Source: Lysobacteraceae bacterium (GTDB lineage Bacteria; Pseudomonadota; Gammaproteobacteria; Xanthomonadales; BQJN01). From it: a stretch of 64,000 bases of DNA. This document shows, piece after piece, positions 53,834-64,000 of the stretch. Where the stretch lies: positions 1 through 64,000 of the forward strand of contig BQJN01000004.1 in assembly GCA_021604725.1 (NCBI GenBank). Direction: 5' to 3'. The notes beneath the pieces were generated by a model, which ran no database searches, was not told the origin of the DNA, and saw only the letters and a program-made list of their open reading frames with translations. Numbering within the stretch: position 1 is the first letter of the stretch; the number at the start of each line of letters is the position of its first letter. The translations under genes were made by a program, and so were the position numbers.

Positions 53834-55672
53834 ATGAATAAAAACAAGGATGGTGTCCCCATGCTGAAGTTAATGCAATTTTTCGCGACGTTGCTTTTAA
53901 GCGTATCAACTGCTTCCCTCGCCGGGAATAAAGTAGACCCTATCGTTCTTCAAGAGCTTTCATCAAGCACACAGACGGGCTTGGTAGTCCATCTTTCGCC
54001 AGCCCAAGGCCAAACCGTTCAAAAAGCTACGGATGACGTGCTTAGATCTTTGGGGCCAAAAGCCAATTACTCAATTCGGTACCAATTCGACCATTTGGCG
54101 CTTGTTTCCCTTAATGGCGATGCGAATACTGTCTCGGAGCTGGCGCTCCATCCAACTGTCCAATACATCTCCTCCGATGGAGTTGTCCAAAATTTCATGT
54201 CAGAGGCACTCACAGCATCCAACACTCAGGTATTAATCGACCCAATTTCGATTGGAGGCTATGGGCTATCTGGCGATGGTGTTTCTATCGCCGTGATCGA
54301 TGGTGGGTACGATAGAACAAATCCTACACTCACAGCTGGTGTGGATCAAAATAATGAACGATGTTGGGATGCCGATGGCAATTGTCCCGCTGGCACCGGA
54401 GGAAATGGCTTCGCATCTTGGGGTCCTGGTGCCGCAGCCGACAACGGGACAGGCCATGGGACAAGAATGGTCGCCATCGCTCTTGACGCCGCCCCTGACG
54501 TAACAGTCATTGCGATTCGAGCAAATACTAGAACGGACAGGCTGAAGGCACTTGAGTGGATTATCGATAACCCAGGGCTCGGCATCGACATCGTTTCGAT
54601 GAGTTTTGGTATCGCCCTAAGACCAAACGAGTATTCGGAGCCAGATAAGTATTATTTCGAAGTCGAATGCGACTGCAAGTGGGCGCCCTATACCGACACT
54701 AACTCATACCCCTACACCGACCCGGCCATACGGTGGTGCGACGCCAGCGACAGGAACCAGTTGGACCTACATCACTGGACATATGCAACTCGTAGACTAC
54801 TCTTGGAGCAGGACATTTCAATGGTCGCAGCTGTTGGCAACTATGGTGAAAATTACTCATACGGAGACGAGCAAGCCCCGCCACCAGCTTGCTTGTCGAG
54901 TGCTATTGGAGTTGCCGCCTCCTATGACGACGATTTCCAGTCGCCCCCCCCCTTCTACTGGGCGTTTGACCCGGACCAAGGATTGTTCTGTCAGGATCCA
55001 TCACCGGTAAGTAAACATCAGATTCCGTGTTTCTCAAGTCTCCCGGTAGTCCTCACTGATGTATTGGCACCCGGTGCGATAATAACCACCTCTGCACTTG
55101 GAGGGGGCACTATGGATACCTGGGGCACCTCCGAGGCTACACCACAAGTTGCGGCATGCCTCAGCTTGTTGCATGAAGATGGAATTATTGATCCGTTTGA
55201 GTTGAGGGAAGCGATTTCCCATTCCGCCACTCAATCTGAAGGCTTTCCTGTTCTCGATTGTGAGGCAGCGTGGGAATGGGCCTTCCGGCCAGAATTAGAT
55301 TTGTCATTGGCCATCGAAACGTACGACAGTGGGATTGGGTGTTGGGGCGGAGCCACTGTCACCAACGTGGGCCATCAACCATTCACATCGGCTACGCTGG
55401 AGTTACAGTTTTCGGCCACGGGTAGTGTAACTTCTACCCCCCCGATTGAATTGCCGTCTGAGTGCACCTGGATAAACTCTGATTCGTTGTTGCAATGCTC
55501 ACTCAGCAACTTCGAACCAAACGACAACCTTGTACTTCAGTGGGTTCTCAACAGTGCAAATGCCGTCGATATTCGTTGGGAGATGGTAGGGTCCGACCCG
55601 CTGGATCCTATTAACGCGAACAACTTAGCCACACTCTCGACCTCTGTCCAGTGCGGTAACCCGCCAGATTAA
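53834..55672 (+). CDS. S8 subtilisin-family serine protease, secreted
   Basis: 612 aa from ATG 53834 (ATG 53861, preceded by AAGGA, is the likelier start if the first nine residues are not used). Signal peptide (LKLMQFFATLLLSVSTASLA). Residues 30-130 resemble the inhibitor propeptide. The catalytic triad is complete: Asp in VSIAVIDGGYD, His in NGTGHGTRMVAIA, Ser in WGTSEATPQVAACLSL. The C-terminal 190 residues form a beta-rich (P-domain-like or CARDB-like) domain with Cys pairs. Codon use is AT-richer than in neighbours. An extracellular protease, next to an IPTL-CTERM protein. Confidence 0.92.
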   Translation: MNKNKDGVPMLKLMQFFATLLLSVSTASLAGNKVDPIVLQELSSSTQTGLVVHLSPAQGQTVQKATDDVLRSLGPKANYSIRYQFDHLALVSLNGDANTVSELALHPTVQYISSDGVVQNFMSEALTASNTQVLIDPISIGGYGLSGDGVSIAVIDGGYDRTNPTLTAGVDQNNERCWDADGNCPAGTGGNGFASWGPGAAADNGTGHGTRMVAIALDAAPDVTVIAIRANTRTDRLKALEWIIDNPGLGIDIVSMSFGIALRPNEYSEPDKYYFEVECDCKWAPYTDTNSYPYTDPAIRWCDASDRNQLDLHHWTYATRRLLLEQDISMVAAVGNYGENYSYGDEQAPPPACLSSAIGVAASYDDDFQSPPPFYWAFDPDQGLFCQDPSPVSKHQIPCFSSLPVVLTDVLAPGAIITTSALGGGTMDTWGTSEATPQVAACLSLLHEDGIIDPFELREAISHSATQSEGFPVLDCEAAWEWAFRPELDLSLAIETYDSGIGCWGGATVTNVGHQPFTSATLELQFSATGSVTSTPPIELPSECTWINSDSLLQCSLSNFEPNDNLVLQWVLNSANAVDIRWEMVGSDPLDPINANNLATLSTSVQCGNPPD

Positions 55673-55838
55673 CCTAGTTAGGATTTATCTTTTGACGCCA
55701 GCCCAGATTTTCGACGCGTCGCTCAACCGAAGATCAATCCAGTACTCTCAGCTCCAGTGGGTGGGAAGGACATGCACCTCGTAGGACTGTTAGGTGTTCC
55801 ACCGAATGAGCCGGGTTTCGCGTAGCGAGGAGGTATTT

Positions 55839-57320
55839 ATGAAGCGATGCTTGCAGCAAGGTGCCAGCGCTTTTGACGCCAAAGTCAATGCGCCCAATCG
55901 ATGGGCCAACCTACTGCTATTGGCATCGCTGGTGCATCCCACCTTAAGTGTCAGTAGGCCAGTTGACGTGGACGTGATTGAGCTGACCCCAGGTCAACGC
56001 GTAGAGATCTCTGTCAGCGGCGTCTCTCCCTGCTTGGAAAACATATCGCCTCGACCCTCCAATGCAACCGCCAGCGAAGCGGGTTACGTTTTCGGAAATA
56101 CAACGGCAAATCTCTTTACTGATGTTGGGTGTACCTTTTCCACTACAACTTACTCCTACCAACTAACAACTTTGAACTGGCCCGCATCTGCCCCACTTCC
56201 AGCAGAAATGACCCTGCAATTCGAGCGCGGCGAAGGTCAGGCTCCACTGGAAGTTCAAGCGATGGCGAATGAGCCGGCGCTTTCAACGACGTTCCTTTAT
56301 GTGGGCGATGCCGAAGATAGCGCGATACATGTCATAAGAACCGATTCACTCCAAACTGCCAAGACCGTGCGCGTTCCATCGGGAACAATCAAAGCCAATG
56401 ACACGAACAGTCCCGACTCTATTTATTTTCAGCATCAGCGCGAGTTGGACGACGGCCATGGTGGACGAACGGTCACCAGCCTTGGGCATTTCAACCCACT
56501 GATTGCCGATTTCGTTGCTCAGGACTTTCTGGCAACGTTTGACCCTGACTTTTTGAAACAGGGTGAGATCAGGTACATTTCGGGTAATTGGGAGGATTCG
56601 TCACCCATCACAACGCCGCACGAATTGAGGGTGTCCGGACCTGGAGGTTACATCGACCATTACTTCGAGACGCCAACTGGACAGCTAGCAGCAGGCAGCG
56701 ATCGCGTTTTCCTTACCTTGCCTGACGACGACAAGGTTGTCGTGCTATCCGAGTACGCCATCCATAGCATGATCAGTATCGCTGGGGGGCCATTCTCTGC
56801 ACACCAATCCCGGTCCGGAGACATGGTGATGTTTGGTCTTCGAAACGGACGAGTCGCGCTCGTAAATCCATACAGCCTTGAAGTCACCCAGTCGCCGAAC
56901 GAAGGCGCGCCAATCCAACGCTTTACCGAATCGGTTTCTGGTCAACTTTTTGGACTGGGGACAGATGAGAGGGTTTATACCATCAACCCGGTTTCCGCCT
57001 CCACAGAGCCAATTCCAGGCATCGAGTCTGTCATCGGTGTTTCAGCGGATTGGGAATCTGACGATTTGTTCGTACTAACAGACTCCGTTGCCGGAAGCCG
57101 GTTGCTCAAGCTGGAGGCGAGAACGCTCAAGATTCTCGAGGTGAAAGAGCTAGAGTTCCGAGCACAGGGAATCGCTAATTACTCTTCCATTCGCTTTGTC
57201 AGCGCAGCGCCCAGTAGAAGTCAGCCAGTTGGCATTCCAACCCTGTCGTGGCTCACTGTGTGCTTGCTCAGTTTGTTGCTTGCCTGGTCTACTGTCGTCG
57301 TGTCCAAACGCCAAGTCTGA
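55839..57320 (+). CDS. IPTL-CTERM secreted protein
   Basis: 493 aa from ATG 55839 behind GAGGAGG; the longer frame from 55794 lacks a ribosome-binding site. The leader is atypical: about 30 polar residues before a hydrophobic segment (ANLLLLASLVHPTLS). The body is beta-rich with propeller-like repeats (IHVIRTDSLQTAKTVRVPSG, VGVSADWESDDLFVLTD-like) and no catalytic motif. The C-terminus VGIPTLSWLTVCLLSLLLAW followed by KRQV is an IPTL-CTERM sorting tail. Same AT-richer composition as the preceding protease gene, with which it may form a unit. Confidence 0.8.
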   Translation: MKRCLQQGASAFDAKVNAPNRWANLLLLASLVHPTLSVSRPVDVDVIELTPGQRVEISVSGVSPCLENISPRPSNATASEAGYVFGNTTANLFTDVGCTFSTTTYSYQLTTLNWPASAPLPAEMTLQFERGEGQAPLEVQAMANEPALSTTFLYVGDAEDSAIHVIRTDSLQTAKTVRVPSGTIKANDTNSPDSIYFQHQRELDDGHGGRTVTSLGHFNPLIADFVAQDFLATFDPDFLKQGEIRYISGNWEDSSPITTPHELRVSGPGGYIDHYFETPTGQLAAGSDRVFLTLPDDDKVVVLSEYAIHSMISIAGGPFSAHQSRSGDMVMFGLRNGRVALVNPYSLEVTQSPNEGAPIQRFTESVSGQLFGLGTDERVYTINPVSASTEPIPGIESVIGVSADWESDDLFVLTDSVAGSRLLKLEARTLKILEVKELEFRAQGIANYSSIRFVSAAPSRSQPVGIPTLSWLTVCLLSLLLAWSTVVVSKRQV

Positions 57321-57361
57321 GCGTCAATTCCTTGCACACCGATCCGGGCTCGCTGGCGGGG

Positions 57362-57964
57362 CTATGGCAGCCGCGCCAGTTGCTTGTCATGCAGCCGCGA
57401 CAAGCTCAACTGCGCCAATATCGCACCGGTCATGGCCAGGAACATGTCGGCTTGTGTGTCCCAGGGATCACCCTGTGTGCCAAGAAACTCATCGGCACCC
57501 TCGCCCATGATCAAGGCCGCCCACCACTCCAGCAACTCATAGAAAGCGCTAAAGGCCAGGCAAACACTGAGCACAAGGGTGAACAACCACTTGCCAGGTC
57601 GCAACGGCGAGGTTCGCAGCAAGATCTCACGTGCCAATATCGCCGGCACGAAGCCTTGCGCCAGGTGACCCAGGCGATCGTAGTGGTTGCGCGACAGGTC
57701 GAACATGTCCTGAACCCAAAAGCCCACTGGCACGTGAGCGTAGGTGTAATGGGCACCAATGACCAAAATAACGGCGTGGACTGCCAACAGGAAATACAAC
57801 AGTTGGGTCAGCGGAAACTGCCGACCAGTCAGCAACAGCAACGGCAATCCGACAATCACCGGCCCAGCTTCCAGCGCCCAGGTCGGCCAGTCACTTGGGT
57901 TAATGGCTGACCAGGCCAGGACAGCCAGGACGACGACGATGAGTGTGATGTTGAGCTTGCCCAT
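57362..57964 (-). CDS. DUF2238 (YjdF) family membrane protein
   Basis: 200 aa; its ATG at 57964 shares a base with the dcd stop. Six membrane segments with DUF2238 signatures DLSRNHYDRLGHLAQGFVP and AFYELLEWWAAL, then GTQGDPWDTQADMFLAM. YjdF function is unknown. Co-transcribed with dcd by overlap. Confidence 0.92.
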   Translation of the reverse strand: MGKLNITLIVVVLAVLAWSAINPSDWPTWALEAGPVIVGLPLLLLTGRQFPLTQLLYFLLAVHAVILVIGAHYTYAHVPVGFWVQDMFDLSRNHYDRLGHLAQGFVPAILAREILLRTSPLRPGKWLFTLVLSVCLAFSAFYELLEWWAALIMGEGADEFLGTQGDPWDTQADMFLAMTGAILAQLSLSRLHDKQLARLP

Positions 57965-58530
57965 CAGGCGCGCGGCAGGGTCACGCCGGTTTGACCCTGG
58001 TACTTGCCGCCACGATCGGCGTAGGAGGTTTCGCAGTCCTCATCGGATTCGAGGAACAAAATCTGTGCCACGCCCTCGTTGGCGTAGATGCGCGCAGGCA
58101 ACGGCGTTGTGTTCGAAAATTCCAGCGTCACGTGGCCCTCCCATTCCGGCTCCAGCGGTGTCACGTTAACAATAATGCCACACCGCGCGTAGGTTGACTT
58201 GCCCAGACAAATGGTCAGCACCCGCCGCGGAATGCGCAAATACTCAACGGTCCTGGCCAGACAAAAGGAGTTCGGCGGGATGATGCACTCATTGGCTTTG
58301 ATGTCGACGAAGCTGTTGGGGTCGAACGTTTTTGGGTCGACGACGGCGGAATTGATATTGGTAAAAATCTTGAATTCGTCTGCGCAACGTATGTCATAGC
58401 CATAACTTGAGGTGCCGTAGGAGATGACACGATCTCCGCCCTTGTTGGTACGCACCTGCCCCGGCTCGAAGGGTTCGATCATCCCTTGCCCAGCCATTTC
58501 TCGAATCCAGCGATCAGATTTAATACTCAT
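57964..58530 (-). CDS. dcd: dCTP deaminase
   Basis: 188 aa, ATG 58530, usual length for Dcd (193 in E. coli). Deaminates dCTP to dUTP, feeding dTMP synthesis. Motifs are [39 protein letters not shown] with the catalytic region, and [24 protein letters not shown]. Cytoplasmic homotrimer. It is followed by DUF2238 with a one-base overlap and preceded by apbC with a 20-base gap, so it is a core operon. Confidence 0.97.
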   Translation of the reverse strand: MSIKSDRWIREMAGQGMIEPFEPGQVRTNKGGDRVISYGTSSYGYDIRCADEFKIFTNINSAVVDPKTFDPNSFVDIKANECIIPPNSFCLARTVEYLRIPRRVLTICLGKSTYARCGIIVNVTPLEPEWEGHVTLEFSNTTPLPARIYANEGVAQILFLESDEDCETSYADRGGKYQGQTGVTLPRA

Positions 58531-58550
58531 GTTTGTTTCGCCCTTTGCCT

Positions 58551-59663
58551 CTAGCTTTGCAGGGAAATATCGGGAATATTCAGTTTCAGATTTCTGGGCC
58601 GTAGCGCCAAAGCAGCCGCCATGCGCCGGGCGATATGTCGATAGCTGTCTGCAATCGCCCCTTGCGGATCTGCTTCGACCACCGGGGTTCCGAGATCCGC
58701 CTGTTCTCGGATGGCGATATCCAAAGGCACCGAACCGAGCAGGTTAACGTTGTATTCGGCTGCCATGCGTTGGCCGCCACCATGACCAAATATCGGCTGC
58801 TCATGACCGCAGTTGCTACAGATATGCGTACTCATATTCTCAACAAGGCCGAGCACCGGAATCTCTACCTTTTCAAACATTTTCAATGCCTTGCGGGCAT
58901 CCAGCAAGGAAATGTCTTGAGGTGTGGTCACGATCACGGAACCGGCTACCGGGATCTTCTGCGCCATAGTTAACTGGATATCACCGGTACCGGGCGGCAG
59001 ATCGACAATCAGATAGTCCAGGGTACCCCACGCCGTTTGCTGCAATAACTGGGTCAGGGCCTGCGTCACCATCGGCCCGCGCCAGATCATTGGTGTATCT
59101 TCCTCCACCATATAACCGACGCTCATGGTCGGAATACCGTGCGCCATGTTTGGCAGCAGGGTTTGACCATCCTCCGATTCGGGTTTGCTGGAAACGCCCA
59201 TCATGCGTGGCTGGCTGGGGCCGTAAATATCGGCATCGAGCAAACCAACGCGAGCGCCCAGTTGTTTCAGCGCCATTGCCAGATTGGCGGCGACGGTAGA
59301 TTTGCCCACACCACCCTTGCCCGAAGCAATAGGGATGATATTGCCGATACCTGGCAACGGTGGCAGATCCTTTTGTACCTTCCGCCCCAGGATACGCGTC
59401 GTGACGTCCACTGAAACTGCCTCGGCCCCGAGTGCCCTGCACTGTTCGGTGATCACGGTTTTCAAGCGTTCGTGACCAGCATCGTCAGGGTAGGACATGC
59501 GCAATTCAACGGCCACATTATTGGCCTCAACCGCGACCGCAGCAACGGCCCGTTGCTGGCCCAGGGTCGCACCATTGTTTGAATCCACCAACTGGTCTAT
59601 CGCTGCTGCAACAGTGTCACGCTCAAGCATTGAAATGAAGTCTGTGTCATTGCGGGTCGGCAT
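58551..59663 (-). CDS. apbC: Mrp/NBP35-family iron-sulfur cluster carrier
   Basis: 370 aa from ATG 59663 (the upstream ATG 59705 lacks family conservation). The N-terminal ~90 residues form a MIP18/DUF59-like domain. P-loop [18 protein letters not shown], then [34 protein letters not shown], and the CxxC pair [14 protein letters not shown] that binds the bridging [4Fe-4S] cluster. Transfers Fe-S clusters to apoproteins. Divergent from metG; dcd follows on the same strand. Confidence 0.96.
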   Translation of the reverse strand: MPTRNDTDFISMLERDTVAAAIDQLVDSNNGATLGQQRAVAAVAVEANNVAVELRMSYPDDAGHERLKTVITEQCRALGAEAVSVDVTTRILGRKVQKDLPPLPGIGNIIPIASGKGGVGKSTVAANLAMALKQLGARVGLLDADIYGPSQPRMMGVSSKPESEDGQTLLPNMAHGIPTMSVGYMVEEDTPMIWRGPMVTQALTQLLQQTAWGTLDYLIVDLPPGTGDIQLTMAQKIPVAGSVIVTTPQDISLLDARKALKMFEKVEIPVLGLVENMSTHICSNCGHEQPIFGHGGGQRMAAEYNVNLLGSVPLDIAIREQADLGTPVVEADPQGAIADSYRHIARRMAAALALRPRNLKLNIPDISLQS

Positions 59664-59805
59664 TGTAGCAGGGCCGTGAGGAAGGGGCGTACCCATTCGA
59701 CACAATAATGGGCGAAAACAGCAGTGTCATAGTTGCAATCACCGGTTGTCTGTTGCGGCGTTGACTGGCATCCTTTCCGATTGTCCTTCCGCGATTGAAA
59801 ACAGC

Positions 59806-61818
59806 ATGTCGAAGCCTCGTAAAATACTTGTCACCAGCGCCCTGCCCTATGCCAATGGCCCGATCCATTTGGGGCATATGCTGGAAGCGATTCAGACCGA
59901 CAGCTGGGTGCGCTTTCAACGTATGCGAGGTCATCAGTGCCAGTACGTTTGCGCCGAAGATGCGCATGGTACGCCGATCATGCTCAACGCCAAGAAGCAA
60001 GGCATCACGCCGCAACAGCTGATCGACCGCGTCCGCGCAGAACATACGCGCGACTTTGAAGGTTTCAACATCTCCTTCGATCACTACTCATCGACCCACA
60101 CTGACACCAACCGGGCTCTGTCGCGGCAGATCTATAGCTCATTGAAAGATGGTGGCTATGTCGATGTTCGCAGTATCGAACAGTTCTACGATCCGAAGGA
60201 GAACATGTTCCTGCCCGACCGCTTCATCAAAGGCGAATGTCCGAAATGCGGAACGGCTGACCAATACGGCGATAGCTGCGAGAGCTGTGGCAGCACGTAC
60301 TCGCCCAATGACCTGAAAAACCCGAAATCTGCAGTCTCTGGCGAAACGCCGGAAAAGCGGCCGTCCGATCACCATTTTGTGCAGCTGGCGAAGTTCGAGC
60401 CGATGCTCAAGGATTGGGTGCATTCTGGTCGTCTGCAGGACGAGGTCGCGAACAAGCTCAATGAGTGGTTTGAGGGTGGCCTGCAAGATTGGGATATCTC
60501 ACGTGACGAGCCCTATTTTGGCTTTCAAATTCCGGGCACGGAGGACAAATACTTCTACGTTTGGGTCGATGCCCCCATTGGCTACATGGCTGCCTCCAAA
60601 GAGTTGTTCGACAAAACAGGGCAGGCCTTCGACGCCTATTGGCGTGCCGACGACGAAACCGAGCTGTATCACTTTATCGGCAAGGACATCATCTACTTCC
60701 ATTGCCTGTTCTGGCCGGCGATGTTGACCGGAGGCGGCTTCCGCAAACCTACAGCGGTGTTTGCGCATGGCTTCCTCACCGTCAACGGCACCAAGATGTC
60801 GAAATCACGCGGCACCTTTATCAGTGCTGAAACCTGGCTTGAGCACCTGCCCGCCGACCCCTTGCGCTACTACATTTGCGCCAAATTGAGCGATGGTCTG
60901 GCGGATATCGATTTGAACCTTGAAGACTTCGTGGCCAGGGTCAATTCCGACCTGGTTGGTAAAGTGGTCAACATTGCCAGTCGCTGCGCCGGTTTTGTAA
61001 AACGATTCTTCGACTCAACATTGGCAACGGAGCTGCCAGACCCGGCGTTGTACCAGCGTTTTCTCCACGAATCAGAGAATATCGCAGCTGATTTTGAGAA
61101 CCGGCGCTATTCTGCAGCGATTCGGCGCATCATGACGCTGGCCGATCAGGCCAACAAGTACATCGATGACAACAAACCATGGGTGGCGATCAAAGACGAA
61201 AGCCGACGAGACGAAGTCCATGCTGTCTGTACCCAGGGCATCAACCTGTTTCGCGTGTTGTCGACATGGCTGAAGCCGGTGATTCCGGCGACCATAGAGA
61301 AAGCCGAGCTGTTTCTAAACGATGGCCAGTTGCAGTGGTCCAGCATTGACAAACCGCTGCTTGATCATCAAATCGCGACCTTCGTGCCTTTAATGACTCG
61401 AGTAGACGACAAAATCGTCGACAAGGTCGTCGAAGCGTCAAAGCAATCGTTGCAACCGAGCGCACCGGTCGCAGCCGTCGAGCAAACGCCAACCATTGAC
61501 ATCAACCAGTTCATGGCGGTCGATTTGCGCGTGGCCAGAGTCATCGAGGCCAGTCATGTCGAAGGGGCCGACAAGTTGTTGCGGCTAAAACTCGACGTTG
61601 GCGAACTGGGCCAGCGGCAGGTATTTGCTGGCATCAAGGCCGCGTACGATGCTGATGCCCTGGTCAATCAACATGTGGTACTGGTGGCAAACCTGGCTCC
61701 TCGCAAGATGCGCTTCGGTGTGTCCGAAGGCATGGTGCTCGCAGCCGGTCCGGGCGGCAAGGATATCCATGTCATATCACCGGGCGACGGTGCAAAGGCC
61801 GGAATGCGCGTGAAGTAA
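59806..61818 (+). CDS. metG: Methionyl-tRNA synthetase
   Basis: 670 aa from ATG 59806. HIGH motif is [10 protein letters not shown], the zinc knuckle is [18 protein letters not shown], and KMSKS is [11 protein letters not shown]. The C-terminal EMAP/Trbp111-type tRNA-binding domain begins at about residue 565 ([20 protein letters not shown]), which is typical of dimeric bacterial enzymes. Charges tRNA-Met. Usual length and complete. It is followed by rnfA 27 bases after its stop, probably in the same transcript. Confidence 0.97.
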   Translation: MSKPRKILVTSALPYANGPIHLGHMLEAIQTDSWVRFQRMRGHQCQYVCAEDAHGTPIMLNAKKQGITPQQLIDRVRAEHTRDFEGFNISFDHYSSTHTDTNRALSRQIYSSLKDGGYVDVRSIEQFYDPKENMFLPDRFIKGECPKCGTADQYGDSCESCGSTYSPNDLKNPKSAVSGETPEKRPSDHHFVQLAKFEPMLKDWVHSGRLQDEVANKLNEWFEGGLQDWDISRDEPYFGFQIPGTEDKYFYVWVDAPIGYMAASKELFDKTGQAFDAYWRADDETELYHFIGKDIIYFHCLFWPAMLTGGGFRKPTAVFAHGFLTVNGTKMSKSRGTFISAETWLEHLPADPLRYYICAKLSDGLADIDLNLEDFVARVNSDLVGKVVNIASRCAGFVKRFFDSTLATELPDPALYQRFLHESENIAADFENRRYSAAIRRIMTLADQANKYIDDNKPWVAIKDESRRDEVHAVCTQGINLFRVLSTWLKPVIPATIEKAELFLNDGQLQWSSIDKPLLDHQIATFVPLMTRVDDKIVDKVVEASKQSLQPSAPVAAVEQTPTIDINQFMAVDLRVARVIEASHVEGADKLLRLKLDVGELGQRQVFAGIKAAYDADALVNQHVVLVANLAPRKMRFGVSEGMVLAAGPGGKDIHVISPGDGAKAGMRVK

Positions 61819-61845
61819 CTCAAAGGGCAGGTTAAGCTTAAGGCC

Positions 61846-62427
61846 ATGACCGAAGCATTCCTGATCATCGTCAGCACTGTACTGGTCAACAACTTCGTGC
61901 TGGTCAAGTTTCTTGGCCTGTGCCCCTTTATGGGGGTGTCGAACAAGTACACCAGCGCGTCAGGCATGGCGGCGGCGACCACCTTTGTCCTGACCCTCTC
62001 CTCGATGTTGAGCTATCTGGTGCACACCTACTTGCTGACGCCGCTCGAGCTTCAGTATCTGCGCACCTTGTCCTTCATTCTTGTGATTGCCGCGGTAGTG
62101 CAGTTCACCGAGGTGGTGATGCGCAAAACCAGCCCATTACTCTACAAAGTTCTGGGCATCTTTCTGCCGCTGATTACCACCAACTGTGCTGTGCTGGGCG
62201 TTGCGCTGTTGAACGTCCAGCAGCAGCACTCCTTGTTCGAGTCTGCACTTTTTGGTGCCGGCGCCGCGCTTGGTTTTTCACTGGTGCTGGTGTTGTTCGC
62301 CGCCATCCGCGAGCGCCTGGTGCTAGCCGACATTCCAACAGCCTTCAAGGGTGCCCCGATCGCTCTGGTCACTGCGGGCTTGATGGCCATTGCTTTCATG
62401 GGCTTTGGCGGGTTGGGCAAGCTGTGA
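61846..62427 (+). CDS. rnfA: Rnf electron transport complex subunit A
   Basis: 193 aa, six-helix membrane protein: [20 protein letters not shown] near the N-terminus and [16 protein letters not shown] in the middle are diagnostic of RnfA. Part of the Rnf (ferredoxin:NAD+) ion-pumping complex. Overlaps rnfB by four bases. Confidence 0.97.
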   Translation: MTEAFLIIVSTVLVNNFVLVKFLGLCPFMGVSNKYTSASGMAAATTFVLTLSSMLSYLVHTYLLTPLELQYLRTLSFILVIAAVVQFTEVVMRKTSPLLYKVLGIFLPLITTNCAVLGVALLNVQQQHSLFESALFGAGAALGFSLVLVLFAAIRERLVLADIPTAFKGAPIALVTAGLMAIAFMGFGGLGKL

Positions 62428-62957
62428 TTAGCGCGATCGTTGCACTGACCGCCCTGGCGATCGTTTTCGGCGCGGTGCTTGGCTACGCTGCCAAACGCTT
62501 CAAGGTTGAATCTGATCCGGTAGTTGAGCAGATCGACGCCATTTTGCCGCAAACACAATGCGCACAGTGCGGTTATCCCGGATGCCGGCCCTATGCCGAG
62601 GCGATTGCCGCTGGCGATGCTGACATTAACCAATGTCCACCGGGCGGAGAAGCAGGCATCAAAGCGTTGGCCGACTTGTTGGGCCGTGAACCCAAACCGC
62701 TCAACCCCGAAAACGGTGAAACCAAACCTACGTTGCTCGCCGTAATCGATGAGCAACGCTGCATCGGCTGCACCTTGTGTATTCAGGCTTGCCCGGTCGA
62801 CGCCATCATCGGCGCCTCCAAACGCATGCACACCGTTATCGAAGACGAATGCACCGGTTGCGAACTGTGCCTGCCGCCCTGCCCCGTCGATTGCATCGAT
62901 CTGATCGAAGTAGACGGCAACAACTGGCGTTGGCCAAAACCGGACGTTGCGCAATGA
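62424..62957 (+). CDS. rnfB: Rnf electron transport complex subunit B
   Basis: 177 aa from GTG 62424, within the rnfA stop. N-terminal transmembrane helix, then the Fe-S domain [18 protein letters not shown] and two 4Fe-4S motifs [15 protein letters not shown] and [16 protein letters not shown] shorter variant than some RnfB, as the C-terminal extension of clostridial forms is absent. Overlaps rnfC by four bases. Entry subunit for electrons from ferredoxin. Confidence 0.97.
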   Translation: MISAIVALTALAIVFGAVLGYAAKRFKVESDPVVEQIDAILPQTQCAQCGYPGCRPYAEAIAAGDADINQCPPGGEAGIKALADLLGREPKPLNPENGETKPTLLAVIDEQRCIGCTLCIQACPVDAIIGASKRMHTVIEDECTGCELCLPPCPVDCIDLIEVDGNNWRWPKPDVAQ

Positions 62958-64000
62958 CTGCTGCGCTGCCGGAAAAATTTGGTGAACGCCTGTGGCGCTT
63001 TCCGGGTGGCTTGCGCCTGCGCCATTTCAAGCAAATGGCTTGCCAATCGGCGATTCAAAGGATCAAACCGGCGGGCTTGCATCGGGTGCAACTGGACCAA
63101 CAATGCGGCCCAGAGCCGACGTTTGTAGTGGAGCCGGGGCAAACCGTGTTGGCCGGCGAACCAATTGCTCGCGGTAGCGACCCGCTATCGGTGACTCTGC
63201 ACGCTCCCACATCTGGAACCGTCGTCGCGATTGAGCAGCGACCCACGCTGCACGCATCGGCGCGACCGGGACCTTGCGTGATCATCGAAGCTGATGGCAA
63301 GGATCATTGGTTCAGTTACCCCAAACTGGATCAATCGGCCTCCAGGCAGGTGCTTCTTGAAGCGCTGGCTGAGCGTGGCGTAGTCGGGCTTGGTGGCGCA
63401 CTGTTTCCCAGCCACGCCAAACTCGGCGGTGGCGATCAGGACAGCGTCCTGATACTCAATGGTGCGGAATGCGAACCCTATATTGCTTGTGACGAAATGC
63501 TGATGCGTGAGCGCCCAGAGCAGATCGTGCGGGGCGCCGAGCTGATGCTCAAGGCTTTGGGCTCAAGCCGATGTGTCATAGGCATTGAAGACACCATGGG
63601 GGGTGTTCGCCGCACGCTTATGGACGCGGTGAAACGGTTGGGCTTGAAAGCGTTGATTTCTGTGGTCAAGGTACCGACCATTTATCCTGAGGGTGGCGAG
63701 CGGCAGCTGATTAAAGTGCTAACTGGACTGGAAGTGCCCAGTGGCGGCCTGCCGATTGACCTTGGCCTCATTTGCCACAACGTGGCCACTGCCGCCGCAA
63801 CGCATGAAGCACTGGCCAATGGCGCAGCCTGCATCAGTCGTGTTAGCACAGTGACCGGCCCCGCCATTGAAAAGCCGGGGAATTTTGAAGCACGCATTGG
63901 CACGCCACTGCAGCGCCTGATATCGGCCGCTGGCGGCATGAAATCTGACGTCAGTCGACTGGTGATTGGCGGCCCGATGATGGGTTTCACGGTCAAGGAC
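62954..64000 (+). CDS. rnfC: Rnf electron transport complex subunit C (3' end beyond window)
   Basis: Incomplete: 349 codons from ATG 62954 to the right edge. [52 protein letters not shown] and [19 protein letters not shown] are the conserved RnfC blocks for flavin and NADH binding. The 4Fe-4S motifs expected further on lie outside the window. Co-transcribed with rnfA and rnfB. Confidence 0.97.
   Translation, partial: MTAALPEKFGERLWRFPGGLRLRHFKQMACQSAIQRIKPAGLHRVQLDQQCGPEPTFVVEPGQTVLAGEPIARGSDPLSVTLHAPTSGTVVAIEQRPTLHASARPGPCVIIEADGKDHWFSYPKLDQSASRQVLLEALAERGVVGLGGALFPSHAKLGGGDQDSVLILNGAECEPYIACDEMLMRERPEQIVRGAELMLKALGSSRCVIGIEDTMGGVRRTLMDAVKRLGLKALISVVKVPTIYPEGGERQLIKVLTGLEVPSGGLPIDLGLICHNVATAAATHEALANGAACISRVSTVTGPAIEKPGNFEARIGTPLQRLISAAGGMKSDVSRLVIGGPMMGFTVKD

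Overview
The window reads as a chromosomal segment of a Gammaproteobacterium of the Xanthomonadales/Chromatiales type (Wenzhouxiangella-like; inferred, genus not claimed). Grounds are the core block apbC-metG-rnfABC with dcd at 58-64 kb, many secreted proteins with tails such as DVIFxGxF, and IPTL-CTERM sorting tails. GC is moderate. The block at 53.8-57.3 kb looks AT-richer.

Layout. 0-1.6 kb: partial DUF885 peptidase (-). 1.8-10.4 kb: a tightly overlapping six-gene operon with four alkaline-phosphatase-superfamily lipoproteins, a PAPS-type sulfotransferase and a SAM methyltransferase. This is the best candidate for an undescribed system, probably an envelope modification pathway. None of the four has the formylglycine CxPSR motif; Thr or Ser sits at the nucleophile position. 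10.6-16.7 kb: DUF2199 protein, VOC protein, diguanylate cyclase, MAPEG protein, an aberrant formylglycine-type sulfatase, a membrane AraC regulator and a streptopain-like C10 protease. 16.75-17.45 kb: structured leader, tRNA-Ser(GCU), and a tandem duplication of the tRNA 3' end with its terminator. 17.4-23.2 kb: HupE/PpiC pair, SolA-like oxidase, periplasmic coiled-coil protein, second membrane AraC regulator, DUF1579-like protein. 23.2-26.5 kb: a YtrA-type GntR/ABC operon behind a near-ideal palindromic operator. 26.6-38 kb: a small membrane protein, a TolC-family remnant, a secreted PKD protein, a TPR-GGDEF cyclase, thioesterase/hydrolase pair, penicillin acylase family enzyme and a CadC-like TPR regulator. 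38-52.5 kb: large secreted beta-propeller proteins, dienelactone hydrolase, DUF819 transporter, a transposon-broken gene, CDF transporter, outer-membrane barrel, MHS transporter and an ankyrin membrane protein. 52.6-57.3 kb: IPTL-CTERM gene remnant, hairpin array with an exact 99-bp direct repeat, tRNA-Thr(CGU), subtilase and an IPTL-CTERM protein. 57.4-64 kb: DUF2238, dcd, apbC, metG, rnfA, rnfB and partial rnfC.

Two repeat systems run through the window. The first is a 153-154 bp MITE-like element made of nested hairpins, seen as three full-length copies and one short copy. Two full copies have perfect 5-bp target duplications, and one splits a gene. The second is a family of short hairpins with a GGA (often GGATG) loop, found mostly just downstream of genes, that resemble CsrA/RsmA-binding hairpins; both links are hypotheses.
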